A stretch of 64,000 nucleotides of DNA from Pseudomonas solani (lineage in GTDB: Bacteria > Pseudomonadota > Gammaproteobacteria > Pseudomonadales > Pseudomonadaceae), in assembly GCF_026072635.1 (NCBI RefSeq), contig NZ_AP023081.1, positions 6,382,501-6,446,500 of the forward strand, given 5' to 3'. The position numbers and the translations under genes are program-made. Numbering within the stretch: position 1 is the stretch's first letter; each line of letters opens with the position of its first letter. Below the pieces are notes generated by a model, which was not told the origin of the DNA, did not search any database, and saw nothing but the letters and a program-made list of their open reading frames with translations. This document shows positions 16,416 to 27,685 of the stretch, one piece after another.

Positions 16416-17426
16416 ATGCGATCGATCAAGCACCTGCTGGGCGGCGCCCTGCTCGCCGCCACCCTGTTGAGCCAGGGCGCAACGGCGGACCCGCGCGAGC
16501 CGATCCATTTCGGCGACCTGACCTGGGAAAGCGGCAGCCTGATCACCGAGATCCTCCGGCTGGTGGTCGAGAAGGGCTACGGCTACCCGACGGACACCCT
16601 GCCCGGCAGCACCGTCAGCCTGGAAGCCGCGCTGGCCCAGGACGACATCCAGGTCATCGCCGAGGAATGGCCGGGGCGCAGCCCGGTGTGGATCAAGGCG
16701 GAGCAGGAAGGCAAGGTGTTCGCCCTCGGCGATATCGTCAAGAACGCCGACGAAGGCTGGTGGGTGCCGGCCTATGTGATCGAAGGCGACGCCGAGCGCG
16801 GGATCAAGGCCGTGGCGCCGGAGCTGCGTTCGGTGCAGGACCTGGCGCGCTACAAGGCGGTGTTCCGCGACCCGGAGTCACCGAACAAGGGGCGCTTCCT
16901 CAACAGCCCGACCGGCTGGACCTCCGAAGGCGTCAACAGCCAGAAGCTCAAGGCCTATGGGCTCGAGGGCAGCTACAACAACTTCCGCACCGGCTCCGGA
17001 GCGGCCCTGGACGCGGAGATCACCTCGGCCATCCGTCGCGGCCAGCCGGTGCTGTTCTACTACTGGTCGCCGACGCCCCTGCTGGGCCGCTACAAGCTGA
17101 TCAAGCTGGAAGAGCCGCCCTTCGATGCCGACGCCTGGAAGACCCTGGCCGACGCCAGCCACCCCAAGCCACGCGGCACCCGCTCGCTGCCCGCACGCCT
17201 GGCCATAGGCGTTTCCGCCTCCTTTCGCCAGCGCTACCCGCAATTGGCGGAGATGTTCGCCAAGGTGGACCTGCCCATCGACGGCCTGAACCAGGCACTG
17301 GCAACCATGAGTGAGAAACGCCAGCCACCCCGCGACGCTGCGCGCGACTACCTGCGCGCCCATCCCGATGCCTGGAAGAACTGGCTGCCCGAAGAAGCCC
17401 GCGCCAAGGTGGCTGCCGGGCTCTGA
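16416..17426 (+). CDS. periplasmic substrate-binding protein, glycine-betaine type (OpuAC family)
   Basis: 336-residue secreted protein. Signal peptide at residues 1-24 (MRSIKHLLGGALLAATLLSQ, cleavage after ATA). The mature part shows the OpuAC pattern: FGDLTWESGSLITEILRLV, then AEEWPGRSPVW, GWWVPAYV and RGQPVLFYYWSPTPLL. The aromatic residues that box quaternary amines in this family are plausible in these segments. GTGGAG lies before the ATG. No ATPase or permease gene is adjacent, so it is an orphan binding protein that must share a transporter elsewhere. Exact ligand unknown. Confidence 0.87.
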   Translation: MRSIKHLLGGALLAATLLSQGATADPREPIHFGDLTWESGSLITEILRLVVEKGYGYPTDTLPGSTVSLEAALAQDDIQVIAEEWPGRSPVWIKAEQEGKVFALGDIVKNADEGWWVPAYVIEGDAERGIKAVAPELRSVQDLARYKAVFRDPESPNKGRFLNSPTGWTSEGVNSQKLKAYGLEGSYNNFRTGSGAALDAEITSAIRRGQPVLFYYWSPTPLLGRYKLIKLEEPPFDADAWKTLADASHPKPRGTRSLPARLAIGVSASFRQRYPQLAEMFAKVDLPIDGLNQALATMSEKRQPPRDAARDYLRAHPDAWKNWLPEEARAKVAAGL

Positions 17427-17442
17427 GAGGTAAAAGACGCAC

Positions 17443-17480
17443 AAACGAAAACGCCGCTCGAATGAGCGGCGTTTTCGTTT
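17443..17480. terminator. bidirectional Rho-independent terminator
   Basis: A perfect 17-bp stem: left arm 17443-17459, loop GAAT, right arm 17464-17480 ending GTTTTCGTTT. It serves the binding-protein gene on the plus strand and the tRNA array on the minus strand. Confidence 0.9.
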
Positions 17481-17483
17481 AAC

Positions 17484-17559
<76 letters not shown>

Positions 17560-17566
17560 GTGAAAC

Positions 17567-17642
17567 TGGCGTCCCCTAGGGGACTCGAACCCCTGTTACC
17601 GCCGTGAAAGGGCGGTGTCCTAGGCCACTAGACGAAGGGGAC
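17567..17642 (-). tRNA. tRNA-Glu (TTC), copy 1
   Basis: 76 nt with encoded CCA. Acceptor GTCCCCT/AGGGGAC, anticodon stem CCGCC/GGCGG around CTTTCAC (anticodon TTC), T-loop GTTCGAGTC. 7 bases from the neighbouring tRNA-Gly. Confidence 0.97.
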
Positions 17643-17674
17643 AGGTAAAACCTGGCAAGCATCGCTTGTGAAAC

Positions 17675-17750
<76 letters not shown>

Positions 17751-17757
17751 ATGAAAC

Positions 17758-17833
17758 TGGCGTCCCCTAGGGGACTCGAACCCCTGTTACCGCCGTGAAA
17801 GGGCGGTGTCCTAGGCCACTAGACGAAGGGGAC
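17758..17833 (-). tRNA. tRNA-Glu (TTC), copy 2
   Basis: Identical to copy 1, anticodon TTC, CCA encoded. Confidence 0.97.
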
Positions 17834-17865
17834 AAACAACACTCAACAAGCATTGCTTGAAAATC

Positions 17866-17941
<76 letters not shown>

Positions 17942-17966
17942 AATACAACTACATACAGCCAGAAAG

Positions 17967-18042
17967 TGGCGTCCCCTAGGGGACTCGAACCCCTGTTACC
18001 GCCGTGAAAGGGCGGTGTCCTAGGCCACTAGACGAAGGGGAC
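17967..18042 (-). tRNA. tRNA-Glu (TTC), copy 3
   Basis: Identical to the other copies and first in the transcribed order. The 232 bases from here to the next gene contain the array promoter region and nothing else that I recognise. Confidence 0.97.
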
Positions 18043-18274
18043 GCGGCCCGGAGCTTACAACAGCTATGACGCTTTCTTCCGGCCTTCGCCGCTTTTGCCC
18101 TCAGGCTTCGCGTCGAAGTGGCGCGCATTCTAGGGAGCGTTTTGGCACCCGTCAACCCTTCGACAAAAAACTTTTAAAATCAACGAGTTCAGGGCAAAAA
18201 CTGACACGGAGCTATCAGCAGGGTGGCCAACCCTCTACACTCCCGCAGAAAACGCACACGGGAGCTGTATAAAG

Positions 18275-19042
18275 ATGTCGCCACTCGTGATCACCCTGAT
18301 GGTGATAGCCGGCATAGCGGTACTGCTGATCATCGGCTACGCCAACCATATGGTGGAGAACAGCAAGCTGGAGAAAGCCCGGCTGCGCGCCGACCTCATC
18401 GACAGGTTGCGCCGCACCAGCATGCTCTCCGAAAGCCTGCCCGGGCAGTTCATGACCCCCGCGCTGAAGCTGCAGCTGACCCGCTTGCAATTGCTCTTCT
18501 GCGAGCGCCTGTTGCCCCTGGACAAAAGCAACGCCCAGCTCAAGGTCCAGGCCGAGGAACTGCGTGGCCTGGTGGCCCTGGGCGAAGGGATGCCGATCCG
18601 CAATGCGCCGCTGAAGATCAGCAACGAAGCCCAGGCCAAGGAAATCCGCTTCCAGCTGGAATCCCTGCACGGCCAACTGACCCGCTCGGCCAAGGACGGC
18701 TTCATGCCCGTCAACGATGCCAAACGCTGGGTCAACGAAATCCGCGGCATGCTGGTGCAGCTGCATATCGAATTCTTCACCAACCTCGGCCTGCAGGCCC
18801 TGCAGGAAGGCCAGCCGCGCCAGGCCCGCCTGGCCTTCGAACGTGGCGTGCAGTACCTGCAGAAGCAGCCCGATCCCGCCCGCTACCAGAACCAGCTGCA
18901 GCAGTTGCAGAACCAGCTGGCCCGCGCCAACGCCCTGGCCCTGGACAAGCCGCCGGCCGCCGATGAGCCGAGCGAGCTCGGGGATGCCCTGAAATCCCTG
19001 GACGACGAAGACACCTGGAAGAAGAAGAACATCTACGACTGA
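18275..19042 (+). CDS. conserved hypothetical membrane-anchored protein
   Basis: 255 residues. One N-terminal transmembrane segment (residues 4-22, LVITLMVIAGIAVLLIIGYA) is followed by a long, helical, charged cytoplasmic part with likely coiled-coil stretches (QNQLQQLQNQLARANAL near residue 210). An acidic tail ends DDEDTWKKKNIYD. I do not recognise a domain. GGGAG precedes the ATG by about 10 bases. A GST gene follows 33 bases later on the same strand; by remembered gene order it corresponds to the hypothetical gene next to PA2821 in P. aeruginosa. Confidence 0.85.
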   Translation: MSPLVITLMVIAGIAVLLIIGYANHMVENSKLEKARLRADLIDRLRRTSMLSESLPGQFMTPALKLQLTRLQLLFCERLLPLDKSNAQLKVQAEELRGLVALGEGMPIRNAPLKISNEAQAKEIRFQLESLHGQLTRSAKDGFMPVNDAKRWVNEIRGMLVQLHIEFFTNLGLQALQEGQPRQARLAFERGVQYLQKQPDPARYQNQLQQLQNQLARANALALDKPPAADEPSELGDALKSLDDEDTWKKKNIYD

Positions 19043-19075
19043 CAGCCCGGCCCCGCTCAGACAAGGACACCCACG

Positions 19076-19738
19076 ATGAGCATCACCCTCTACGGCGCCC
19101 CGCTCTCCCCCTTCGTGCGCAAAGTGCGCTTGTGCCTCCTGGAAAAGGGCATCGACTACCAGTTGGAAGTCGTCACGCCCTTCGGCCAGCCCGCCTGGTA
19201 CCGGGAACTGAACCCGCTGGGGCGCATCCCGGCGATGCGCGACGGTGATTTCACCCTCGCCGACTCCAGCGTCATCTGCCAGTACCTGGAAGAAAAGCAC
19301 CCCGAACTGGCCCCGCTCTATGGCCGCGACGCCCAGCAACGCGCCCGGGTGCGCTGGCTGGAGAAGTACGCCGACTACGAGCTGGCACCGCTGACCACCT
19401 TCTGCGTGTTCCGCAACCGCGTACTCAAGCCGACCATGGGCAAGCCCTGCGACGAGGCGGCGGTGCAGGCGACGCTGCAGGACAAGCTGCCGCAGCACTT
19501 CAACTACCTGGAAAAGACCCTGGGCGATGCCGACTACTTCGTCGGCGGCGAGCTGACCCTGGCGGACCTGGCGCTGTGCTGCCAACTGATCAACATGGAA
19601 CACGGCACCGAGCTGCTGGACAGCGGCCGCTGGCCGGCCCTGGCCGCCCATTACCAGCGCATCCGCGCGCGGGAGTCGGTGCAGACGGTATTGCCCGGCG
19701 AGCAGCGGACCCTGGCCAAGCTCAGCGGCGCGGCCTGA
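19076..19738 (+). CDS. glutathione S-transferase family protein
   Basis: 220-residue cytosolic protein with an N-terminal thioredoxin-like domain (ITLYGAPLSPFVRKVRLCLL, NPLGRIPAM, DSSVICQYLEEKHP) and a C-terminal helical domain (YFVGGELTLADLALCCQLIN). The SPFVRK motif places a Ser at the glutathione-activating position. The substrate is unknown; detoxification or a regulatory (SspA-like) role is possible. Terminated by a strong hairpin 21 bases downstream. Confidence 0.9.
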   Translation: MSITLYGAPLSPFVRKVRLCLLEKGIDYQLEVVTPFGQPAWYRELNPLGRIPAMRDGDFTLADSSVICQYLEEKHPELAPLYGRDAQQRARVRWLEKYADYELAPLTTFCVFRNRVLKPTMGKPCDEAAVQATLQDKLPQHFNYLEKTLGDADYFVGGELTLADLALCCQLINMEHGTELLDSGRWPALAAHYQRIRARESVQTVLPGEQRTLAKLSGAA

Positions 19739-19759
19739 CCGCCCTGCCCCGCAGAAACG

Positions 19760-19787
19760 AAAAAGCCCGGCACTTGCCGGGCTTTTT
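19760..19787. terminator. Rho-independent terminator
   Basis: AAAAAGCCCGGC, loop ACTT, GCCGGGCTTTTT: a 12-bp perfect stem between the GST gene and the convergent msrC gene, usable from both sides. Confidence 0.9.
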
Positions 19788-19801
19788 CATGGCGCGACCG
19801 A

Positions 19802-20284
19802 TCAGCAGTCGGTCAGGCGCAGGAAGATCGCCGCCAGGTTCTCGATGCCGGCCTGGTCCGCCTCACTGAAGCGGCCAACGCTCGGGCTGTCGAGGTCGAG
19901 CACACCGATCAGCGCACCGTCCTTCACCAGGGGCACCACCAGCTCGCTGTTGGACGCGCTGTCACAGGCAATATGCCCGGGGAAGGCGTGCACGTCCTCC
20001 ACGCGCTGGGTCTCGCGGGTGCGCGCGGCGGCGCCACACACACCCCGACTGAACGGAATGCGCACGCAGGCGACCTTGCCCTGGAAGGGGCCGAGCACCA
20101 GCTGCTCCTGCTTGTTCAGGTAGAAGCCCGCCCAGTTCAGCTCCGGCAGCTCGTTATAGAGGAAGGCCGAGAATTGCGAGGCGTTGGCGATGAAGTCGCG
20201 CTCGTCGGCGAGCAACGACTCCAGCTGGGCGGCCAGCAGGGCATAGCCCTCGAGGCCGGCACCGGCCTGTTGCAGGTCGATCAT
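19802..20284 (-). CDS. msrC: free methionine-(R)-sulfoxide reductase (GAF domain)
   Basis: 160-residue single GAF-domain enzyme reducing free Met-R-sulfoxide. The family core is clear: VACVRIPFSRGVCGAAARTR, RVEDVHAFPGHIACDSASNS, ELVVPL. The three conserved cysteines (first in VAC, then GVCG, then IACD) match those of E. coli MsrC/YebR. The ATG at 20284 overlaps the stop of the upstream ATPase gene (ATGA), so the two are coupled. It fits a neighbourhood with msrB, gpx and ospR devoted to oxidative repair. Confidence 0.92.
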   Translation of the reverse strand: MIDLQQAGAGLEGYALLAAQLESLLADERDFIANASQFSAFLYNELPELNWAGFYLNKQEQLVLGPFQGKVACVRIPFSRGVCGAAARTRETQRVEDVHAFPGHIACDSASNSELVVPLVKDGALIGVLDLDSPSVGRFSEADQAGIENLAAIFLRLTDC

Positions 20285-21168
20285 CGGGAAGTCTCCAGCA
20301 GCGCCCGGCCAACCCATTGGCGGGCGAATTGATAGGCACAACGGCCATTGCGGTTGCCACGCCCGAGGGCCCAGCGGATGGCCGCTTTTTCCAACTTTTC
20401 ATTCCATTCCCAGGCCAGGTCACGGGGCGCCAGGGTCTCGATCCAGTGGCGCACCACTGCCAGGAAGTGCTCCTGGGTGAAGGGGTAGAAGGACAACCAG
20501 AGGCCGAAGCGGTCGGACAGGGCGATCTTGTCTTCCACCGCCTCATTGGGGTGCAGCTCGCCGTCGACCATCTGCCAATGCTCGTTGTCGCTCTGCTTCT
20601 CCGGCACCAGGTGGCGGCGGTTGGAGGTGGCGTAGAGCAGCACGTTGTCCGGCGCGCGCTCCAGCGAGCCGTCGAGCACGCTCTTGAGTACGCGGTAATC
20701 GCCTTCACCGGCTTCGAAGGACAGGTCGTCACAGAACATCACGAAGCGCTGCGGCAGCTTGGCCACCTGCTCCACCACGCGCGGCAGGTCGGCGAGGTGG
20801 TCGCGCTCGATCTCGATCAGGCGCAGGCCGGCACCGGCGTGCTCGGCCAGCAGCGCACGCACCAGGGAGGATTTACCCGTGCCACGGGCGCCCCAGAGCA
20901 ACGCATGGTTGGCCGGCAGGCCATCGACGAACTGGCGGGTGTTGCGCGCCAGTTGCTCGCGCTGGGCATCGACGCCGATCAGGTCGGTGAGGTTGAGATC
21001 CAGGCTCACCTGCAGCGGCTGCAGGTAACCGCCGCGTCCCTCGCGGTGCCAGCGGGCGGCGATGCAGTCCTGCCAGTCGATGGCCGGGCGCAGCGCCGGT
21101 AGCAGGGGATCGAGGCGCGCAAGTACCGCGTCGGCGCGCTCCAGGAAGTCGATCAAACGGGAATCCAC
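20281..21168 (-). CDS. DUF815-type AAA ATPase
   Basis: 295-residue P-loop protein. Walker A is WGARGTGKSSLVRAL near residue 93; Walker B is RFVMFCDDLSF near 140; then comes DNVLLYATSNRRHLVPEK (sensor-like). The C-terminal lid contains FYPFTQEHFLAVVRHW. This matches the DUF815 family of predicted ATPases, whose cellular role is not established. It overlaps msrC by 4 bases. Divergent from sagS with about 100 bases between them. Confidence 0.88.
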   Translation of the reverse strand: MDSRLIDFLERADAVLARLDPLLPALRPAIDWQDCIAARWHREGRGGYLQPLQVSLDLNLTDLIGVDAQREQLARNTRQFVDGLPANHALLWGARGTGKSSLVRALLAEHAGAGLRLIEIERDHLADLPRVVEQVAKLPQRFVMFCDDLSFEAGEGDYRVLKSVLDGSLERAPDNVLLYATSNRRHLVPEKQSDNEHWQMVDGELHPNEAVEDKIALSDRFGLWLSFYPFTQEHFLAVVRHWIETLAPRDLAWEWNEKLEKAAIRWALGRGNRNGRCAYQFARQWVGRALLETSR

Positions 21169-21265
21169 AATAAACTCCTTGGTTCAGCTCGGAGAGCCGG
21201 GCTGTCAGCAGGTGGGATAGGCTATGCTTGGCAAGCCCACGGAACAAGGCCAAATCTTCACGCCC

Positions 21266-23569
<2,304 letters not shown>

Positions 23570-23589
<20 letters not shown>

Positions 23590-24040
23590 AGCGGCCGAGC
23601 AGCTCGGCCAGGCGACCGCGCAGCTCCACCATCTCGTTGAGGTCCAGACCGTTGCTGCACAGCAGTTCGGTGCGCAATGCCGATACCTGCTCGCGCAGCG
23701 CGATACCCGCTTCACTCAGCGCCAGGTGCACCTCGCGCTCGTCATGGGCCGCCCGGCGGCGCTGCACATGGCCGAGCTGCTCCAGGCGCTTGAGCAGTGG
23801 CGTGAGGGTGCCGGAATCCAGCATCAGACGCTCCCCCAGGGCCTTGACCGTGGGCTGCTCGGGCGGCTTGGCATGCCATTCCCAGAGCACCAGCATGACC
23901 AGGTACTGCGGGTAGGTCAGGCCTAGCTGGTCCAGCATCGGCCGGTAGCCCCGGATCACTGCGCGCGACGCGGCGTACAGCTTGAAGCACAGCTGGTTGT
24001 CCAGCAGCAGGTCGGCGTCGGGCAGGTCTGGTGGGGTCAT
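23570..24040 (-). CDS. ospR: MarR/OhrR family redox regulator, probable OspR
   Basis: 156-residue winged-helix protein. The peroxide-sensing Cys is at residue 18 in DNQLCFKLYAASR, the hallmark of the OhrR group. The HTH/wing region is TVKALGERLMLDSGTLTPLL and VQRRRAAHDEREVHLALSEAG; a second Cys lies in TELLCSNG. The ATG overlaps the gpx stop (ATGA), so gpx and ospR form one minus-strand operon preceded by a double palindrome. In P. aeruginosa OspR (PA2825) represses the adjacent gpx gene. The 3-prime end overlaps the convergent sagS end by 20 bases. Confidence 0.9.
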
Positions 24041-24522
24041 TTCAGCAGCGCTTCGATCTCGGTGGCCAGGTCTTCCGGCTTGGTGGTCGGCGCAAAACGC
24101 TTAACCTCGCGGCCTTCGCCATCGATCAGGAATTTGGTGAAGTTCCACTTGATGCCCTTGCTGCCCAGCAGGCCCGGCGCGCGGCTTTTCAGCTCGACGT
24201 AGAGCGGATGGGCGTCGGAGCCATTGACGTCGATCTTCTTGAACAGCGGGAAGCTGACACCGAAGTTCAATTCGCAGAACTCGGAGATGGCGCCCTCGTC
24301 GCCCGGCTCCTGCTTGCCGAACTGGTTGCAGGGGAAGCCGAGCACCACCAGCCCCTTGTCCTTGTATTGCTGCCAGATGCTCTCCAGCCCCTTGTACTGC
24401 GGGGTGAAGCCGCACTTGCTCGCGGTGTTGACCACTAGCACGGCCTTGCCGCCGAAATCGGCGAGGGTCTTCTGCTCGCCCTTGATGGTGGTGACGGGGA
24501 TATCGAAAAGCTTGCTGCTCAT
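24037..24522 (-). CDS. glutathione peroxidase (Cys type)
   Basis: 161-residue thiol peroxidase reducing hydroperoxides. The peroxidatic Cys37 is in NTASKCGFTPQYKGLE; the Gln of the active site is in GFPCNQFGKQEPG and the Trp-Asn pair in IKWNFTKFLID. The length matches bacterial Gpx. It is first gene of the gpx-ospR operon, so its product and its repressor are made together. GGTG precedes the ATG. The operator lies 44-71 bases upstream. Confidence 0.95.
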   Translation of the reverse strand: MSSKLFDIPVTTIKGEQKTLADFGGKAVLVVNTASKCGFTPQYKGLESIWQQYKDKGLVVLGFPCNQFGKQEPGDEGAISEFCELNFGVSFPLFKKIDVNGSDAHPLYVELKSRAPGLLGSKGIKWNFTKFLIDGEGREVKRFAPTTKPEDLATEIEALLK

Positions 24523-24565
24523 GGACTTTCACCTGGAGGAAGGAATGACGGCAGGAAGATAGCTT

Positions 24566-24593
24566 GCAATTAAATTGCACGCAATTTAATTGC
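24566..24593. promoter_or_regulatory. double palindrome, probable OspR operator
   Basis: GCAATTAAATTGC (24566-24578) and GCAATTTAATTGC (24581-24593), two 13-bp palindromes separated by AC; the pair is also symmetric overall. AT-rich palindromes with this AATT core are typical of OhrR-group operators. It sits just upstream of gpx-ospR. Confidence 0.7.
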
Positions 24594-24596
24594 CAC

Positions 24597-24620
24597 AAAA
24601 AAGACCCGCTCATTAGCGGG
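24597..24620 (-). terminator. terminator of msrB
   Basis: On the minus strand CCCGCT-AATG-AGCGGG is followed by TCTTTTTT. It lies 10 bases after the msrB stop and separates msrB from gpx. Confidence 0.8.
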
Positions 24621-24629
24621 CCTTATGGA

Positions 24630-25028
24630 TCAGGCTTCGCGCGGCACCAGCTTCAGCGACACCGAGTTGATGCAGTAGCGCAGCCCGGTCGGGCGCGGGC
24701 CATCCGGGAACACGTGGCCGAGGTGAGCGTCGCAGCGGGCGCAACGCACCTCGATACGGTGCATGCCGTGGCTGAAATCTTCCTTCTCGGCCACCGAGAC
24801 GTCATCCACCGGCTGGAAGTAGCTCGGCCAGCCGCTGCCGGAGTCGTACTTGGCATCGGAGTCGAACAGCGCCGCCCCACAGCACGAACAGTGGTAGATA
24901 CCCGGCGTCTTGGTGCCGTTGTATTCCCCCGTGAAGGGGCGTTCGGTGCCCCCCAGGCGACAGACGTGGAACTGCGCTTCGCTCAGCTCTTCACGCCAGG
25001 ATTCTAGGGGTTTGTCCAGCTTTTCCAT
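24630..25028 (-). CDS. msrB: peptide-methionine (R)-S-oxide reductase
   Basis: 132-residue MsrB. Zinc-binding pairs CSCC and CARC, the core [23 protein letters not shown] and catalytic Cys119 in RYCINSVSL. It reduces Met-R-sulfoxide in proteins. Monocistronic: its own terminator separates it from gpx-ospR. Divergent from alaA. Confidence 0.96.
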   Translation of the reverse strand: MEKLDKPLESWREELSEAQFHVCRLGGTERPFTGEYNGTKTPGIYHCSCCGAALFDSDAKYDSGSGWPSYFQPVDDVSVAEKEDFSHGMHRIEVRCARCDAHLGHVFPDGPRPTGLRYCINSVSLKLVPREA

Positions 25029-25175
25029 GGGTCACCTCGGCTACGGAAAAAAGCCCGACCAGTACCTTTTCCGGTCATCGGGCCGCACGTATCATGCGTG
25101 GCTTTAGACGCCAGTCTGGCAGCGGCGTTACAGGCTGCCAAGGCGCAGTTTCCTCAGATCGGGACACGAACAACC

Positions 25176-26387
25176 ATGCAGGTCAGCAAATCGAACAAGC
25201 TCGCCAACGTCTGCTACGACATCCGCGGGCCCGTGCTCAAGCACGCCAAACGCCTGGAAGAGGAAGGCCATCGCATCCTCAAGCTGAACATCGGCAACCC
25301 GGCGCCGTTCGGTTTCGAAGCCCCGGAGGAAATCCTCCAGGACGTGATCCGCAACCTGCCCACCGCCCAGGGCTACAGCGACTCCAAGGGCCTGTTCAGC
25401 GCGCGCAAGGCGGTGATGCAGTACTACCAGCAGAAGCAGGTGGAAGGCATCGGCATCGAGGACATCTACCTCGGCAACGGCGTGTCAGAGCTGATCGTGA
25501 TGTGCATGCAGGCGCTGCTCAACAACGGTGACGAGGTGCTGATCCCGGCCCCCGACTACCCGCTGTGGACCGCCGCCGTGAGCCTGGCCGGCGGCAAGCC
25601 GGTGCACTATCTGTGCGACGAGCAGGCCGACTGGTTCCCCGACCTCGAAGACATCAAGGCCAAGATCACCCCGAACACCAAGGCCATGGTGATCATCAAC
25701 CCCAACAACCCCACTGGCGCCGTGTACTCCAAGGAGCTGCTGGAAGGGATGGTCGAGCTGGCCCGCCAGCACAACCTGGTGCTCTTCTCCGACGAGATCT
25801 ACGACAAGATCCTCTATGACGAAGCCGTGCACATCTCCACCGCCTCCCTGGCGCCGGACGTGCTCTGCCTGACCTTCAACGGCCTGTCCAAGTCCTACCG
25901 CGTGGCCGGCTTCCGCTCCGGCTGGGTCGCCATCTCCGGGCCCAAGCAGCGTGCGCAGAGCTACATCGAAGGTATCGACATCCTCGCCAACATGCGCCTG
26001 TGCGCCAACGTGCCGAGCCAGCACGCCATCCAGACCGCCCTCGGCGGCTACCAGAGCATCAACGACCTGGTCCTGCCCAACGGCCGCCTGCTGGAGCAAC
26101 GCAACCGCACCTGGGAGCTGCTCAACGACATCCCCGGCGTCAGCTGCGTCAAGCCCATGGGCGCGCTCTACGCCTTCCCGCGCATCGACCCGAAGGTCTG
26201 CCCCATCGTCAACGACGAGAAGTTCGTCCTCGACCTGCTGCTCTCCGAGAAGCTGCTGATCGTCCAGGGCACCGCCTTCAACTGGCCCTGGCCGGATCAC
26301 TTCCGCGTGGTCACCCTGCCCCGCGTCGACGACCTGGAGCAGGCCATCGGCCGCATCGGCAACTTCCTCAAATCCTATCGCCAGTAA
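25176..26387 (+). CDS. alaA: pyridoxal-phosphate aminotransferase, glutamate-pyruvate type
   Basis: 403-residue fold-type I aminotransferase closely resembling AlaA. N-terminal SNKLANVCYDIRGPVLKHAK; PLP-site stretches NGVSELIVMC, INPNNPTGAVYS and FSDEIYDKI; the Schiff-base Lys in FNGLSKSYRVAGFRSGW; the C-terminal Arg in PDHFRVVTLPR. It makes alanine from pyruvate and glutamate. I chose the ATG at 25176; an upstream GTG frame lacks conservation. The SDR gene follows after 11 bases with AAGGA at the junction, so they are co-transcribed. Confidence 0.9.
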   Translation: MQVSKSNKLANVCYDIRGPVLKHAKRLEEEGHRILKLNIGNPAPFGFEAPEEILQDVIRNLPTAQGYSDSKGLFSARKAVMQYYQQKQVEGIGIEDIYLGNGVSELIVMCMQALLNNGDEVLIPAPDYPLWTAAVSLAGGKPVHYLCDEQADWFPDLEDIKAKITPNTKAMVIINPNNPTGAVYSKELLEGMVELARQHNLVLFSDEIYDKILYDEAVHISTASLAPDVLCLTFNGLSKSYRVAGFRSGWVAISGPKQRAQSYIEGIDILANMRLCANVPSQHAIQTALGGYQSINDLVLPNGRLLEQRNRTWELLNDIPGVSCVKPMGALYAFPRIDPKVCPIVNDEKFVLDLLLSEKLLIVQGTAFNWPWPDHFRVVTLPRVDDLEQAIGRIGNFLKSYRQ

Positions 26388-26398
26388 GGAACGCCAGC

Positions 26399-27145
26399 AT
26401 GGGCCAGGCCAGACGCTACCTGCTCACCGGTGCCAGCTCCGGCATCGGCATGGCCCTGGCCCGGCGCCTCGCCAGCCAGGGGCATGACCTCGCCCTCGCC
26501 GCACGGCGCGAGGAAACCCTGCAGCAACTGGCCGAAGAGCTGCGCAGCCAGTACGGCCGCACCATCGCCGTGCTGCCGCTGGACGTCACCGACTACGCCG
26601 CCTGCAAGGACGCCGTAGGCCTGGCGCAGAACGCCCTGGGCGGCCTCGACGGGCTGATCGCCAATGCCGGCATGGGCCTCGCTGGCAAGGCCGGCAGCGG
26701 CCGCTTCGAGCGCTACCGGCAGACCCTGGAAACCAACCTGCTCGGCGCCATCGCCTGCCTGGATGCCGCCGCCGAGCTTTTTCGCGAGCAGGGCCACGGT
26801 CACCTCATCGCCATCGCCTCGGTCGCCGGCAAGCGCGGCCTGCCCGCCACCGCGGGCTATTCGGCGAGCAAGGCCGGGTTGATCAGCTACATGGAATCCC
26901 TGGAGCTGGAACTGCACCGCAGCCCCATCGCCACCACCCTGCTGCTGCCCGGCTACATCGACACGCCGATCAACCAGGATGCCGGGCCCCGTCCCTTCCT
27001 CATCGACGTCGAGCGAGGCGCCGCACTGATCGCCCGACACATCGAGAAACGCACGCGCAGCGCCTATGTACCCGGCTGGCCCTGGGCCCTGATCGGCCGC
27101 CTGCTGCCGCTGCTGCCCACCTCGCTGATCGCCAGGGCGCTGTGA
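26399..27145 (+). CDS. short-chain dehydrogenase/reductase
   Basis: 248-residue Rossmann oxidoreductase. Nucleotide-binding TGASSGIGMALARRL at residues 10-24, NAG motif (LIANAGMG) and catalytic Tyr-Lys in AGYSASKAG. The C terminus is hydrophobic (WALIGRLLPLLPTSLIARAL), suggesting membrane association as in several classical SDRs. ATG at 26399 with AAGGA upstream. Between alaA and a small conserved gene on the same strand. Substrate unknown. Confidence 0.9.
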   Translation: MGQARRYLLTGASSGIGMALARRLASQGHDLALAARREETLQQLAEELRSQYGRTIAVLPLDVTDYAACKDAVGLAQNALGGLDGLIANAGMGLAGKAGSGRFERYRQTLETNLLGAIACLDAAAELFREQGHGHLIAIASVAGKRGLPATAGYSASKAGLISYMESLELELHRSPIATTLLLPGYIDTPINQDAGPRPFLIDVERGAALIARHIEKRTRSAYVPGWPWALIGRLLPLLPTSLIARAL

Positions 27146-27147
27146 CC

Positions 27148-27600
27148 ATGGACCTGCAGATCGACGATTTCTACAAGGACTGCGCGGCCGGCATGCTGAT
27201 GCTCTACCAGGCCTTCCCGCGCAAGGTCGCCCTCTATATCGAGGACCTGATCGGCCACGAGGAACCGGACGAGTTCGGCCTGCCCAGCAAGCGCCACCAG
27301 AGCTGCCTCGGGGCCCTGATCTGGCTGGCCGAGGAAGGCTACATCCGCTACGAAAGCGCCATTCGCTACGAGGCGCTGGACCAGGCCGTGCTCAGCGAAA
27401 AAGGCTTCCTGCGCCTGTCCCGCACCCTGCCCCACGTCGTGCGCAGCGACGACGAACTGCCACCCAGCGTGCGCCGGGTTCACTCAACCCTCGCCCACCA
27501 ACTGCGCGAAGCGCTGGCCAGCCGCAACAGCGAACGCACCGCCCGCCTCACCCGGCTGCTCTTCGCCGGAGCCGGCAACCCCGCAGGCGACACAGTTTGA
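27148..27600 (+). CDS. conserved hypothetical protein
   Basis: 150 residues, acidic, no signal or membrane segment. Sequence landmarks are DFYKDCAAGMLMLYQAFPRK near the start and KRHQSCLGALIWLAEEGYIR in the middle, then a helical Arg-rich tail. The FxxxxALIWLxEEGYIR pattern looks like a winged-helix or adaptor fold, but I cannot name a family. It may start at the GTG at 27142, which overlaps the SDR stop; the ATG at 27148 is my choice. Third gene of the alaA-SDR run. Confidence 0.78.
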   Translation: MDLQIDDFYKDCAAGMLMLYQAFPRKVALYIEDLIGHEEPDEFGLPSKRHQSCLGALIWLAEEGYIRYESAIRYEALDQAVLSEKGFLRLSRTLPHVVRSDDELPPSVRRVHSTLAHQLREALASRNSERTARLTRLLFAGAGNPAGDTV

Positions 27601-27613
27601 AATAGAGCCCAGG

Positions 27614-27642
27614 TTGAATAGGCCTCTGGCGCACCTTATATA
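27614..27642 (+). promoter_or_regulatory. candidate htpX promoter
   Basis: -35 TTGAAT (27614-27619), 17-base spacer, -10 TATATA (27637-27642), about 45 bases before the htpX ATG. The hexamers are only moderately good matches. I do not see a proper heat-shock (sigma-32) -10. Confidence 0.4.
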
Positions 27643-27685
27643 ACCCCGCATTACACCGTCTTTCCCTGAGGAGACCGCTTTAACC

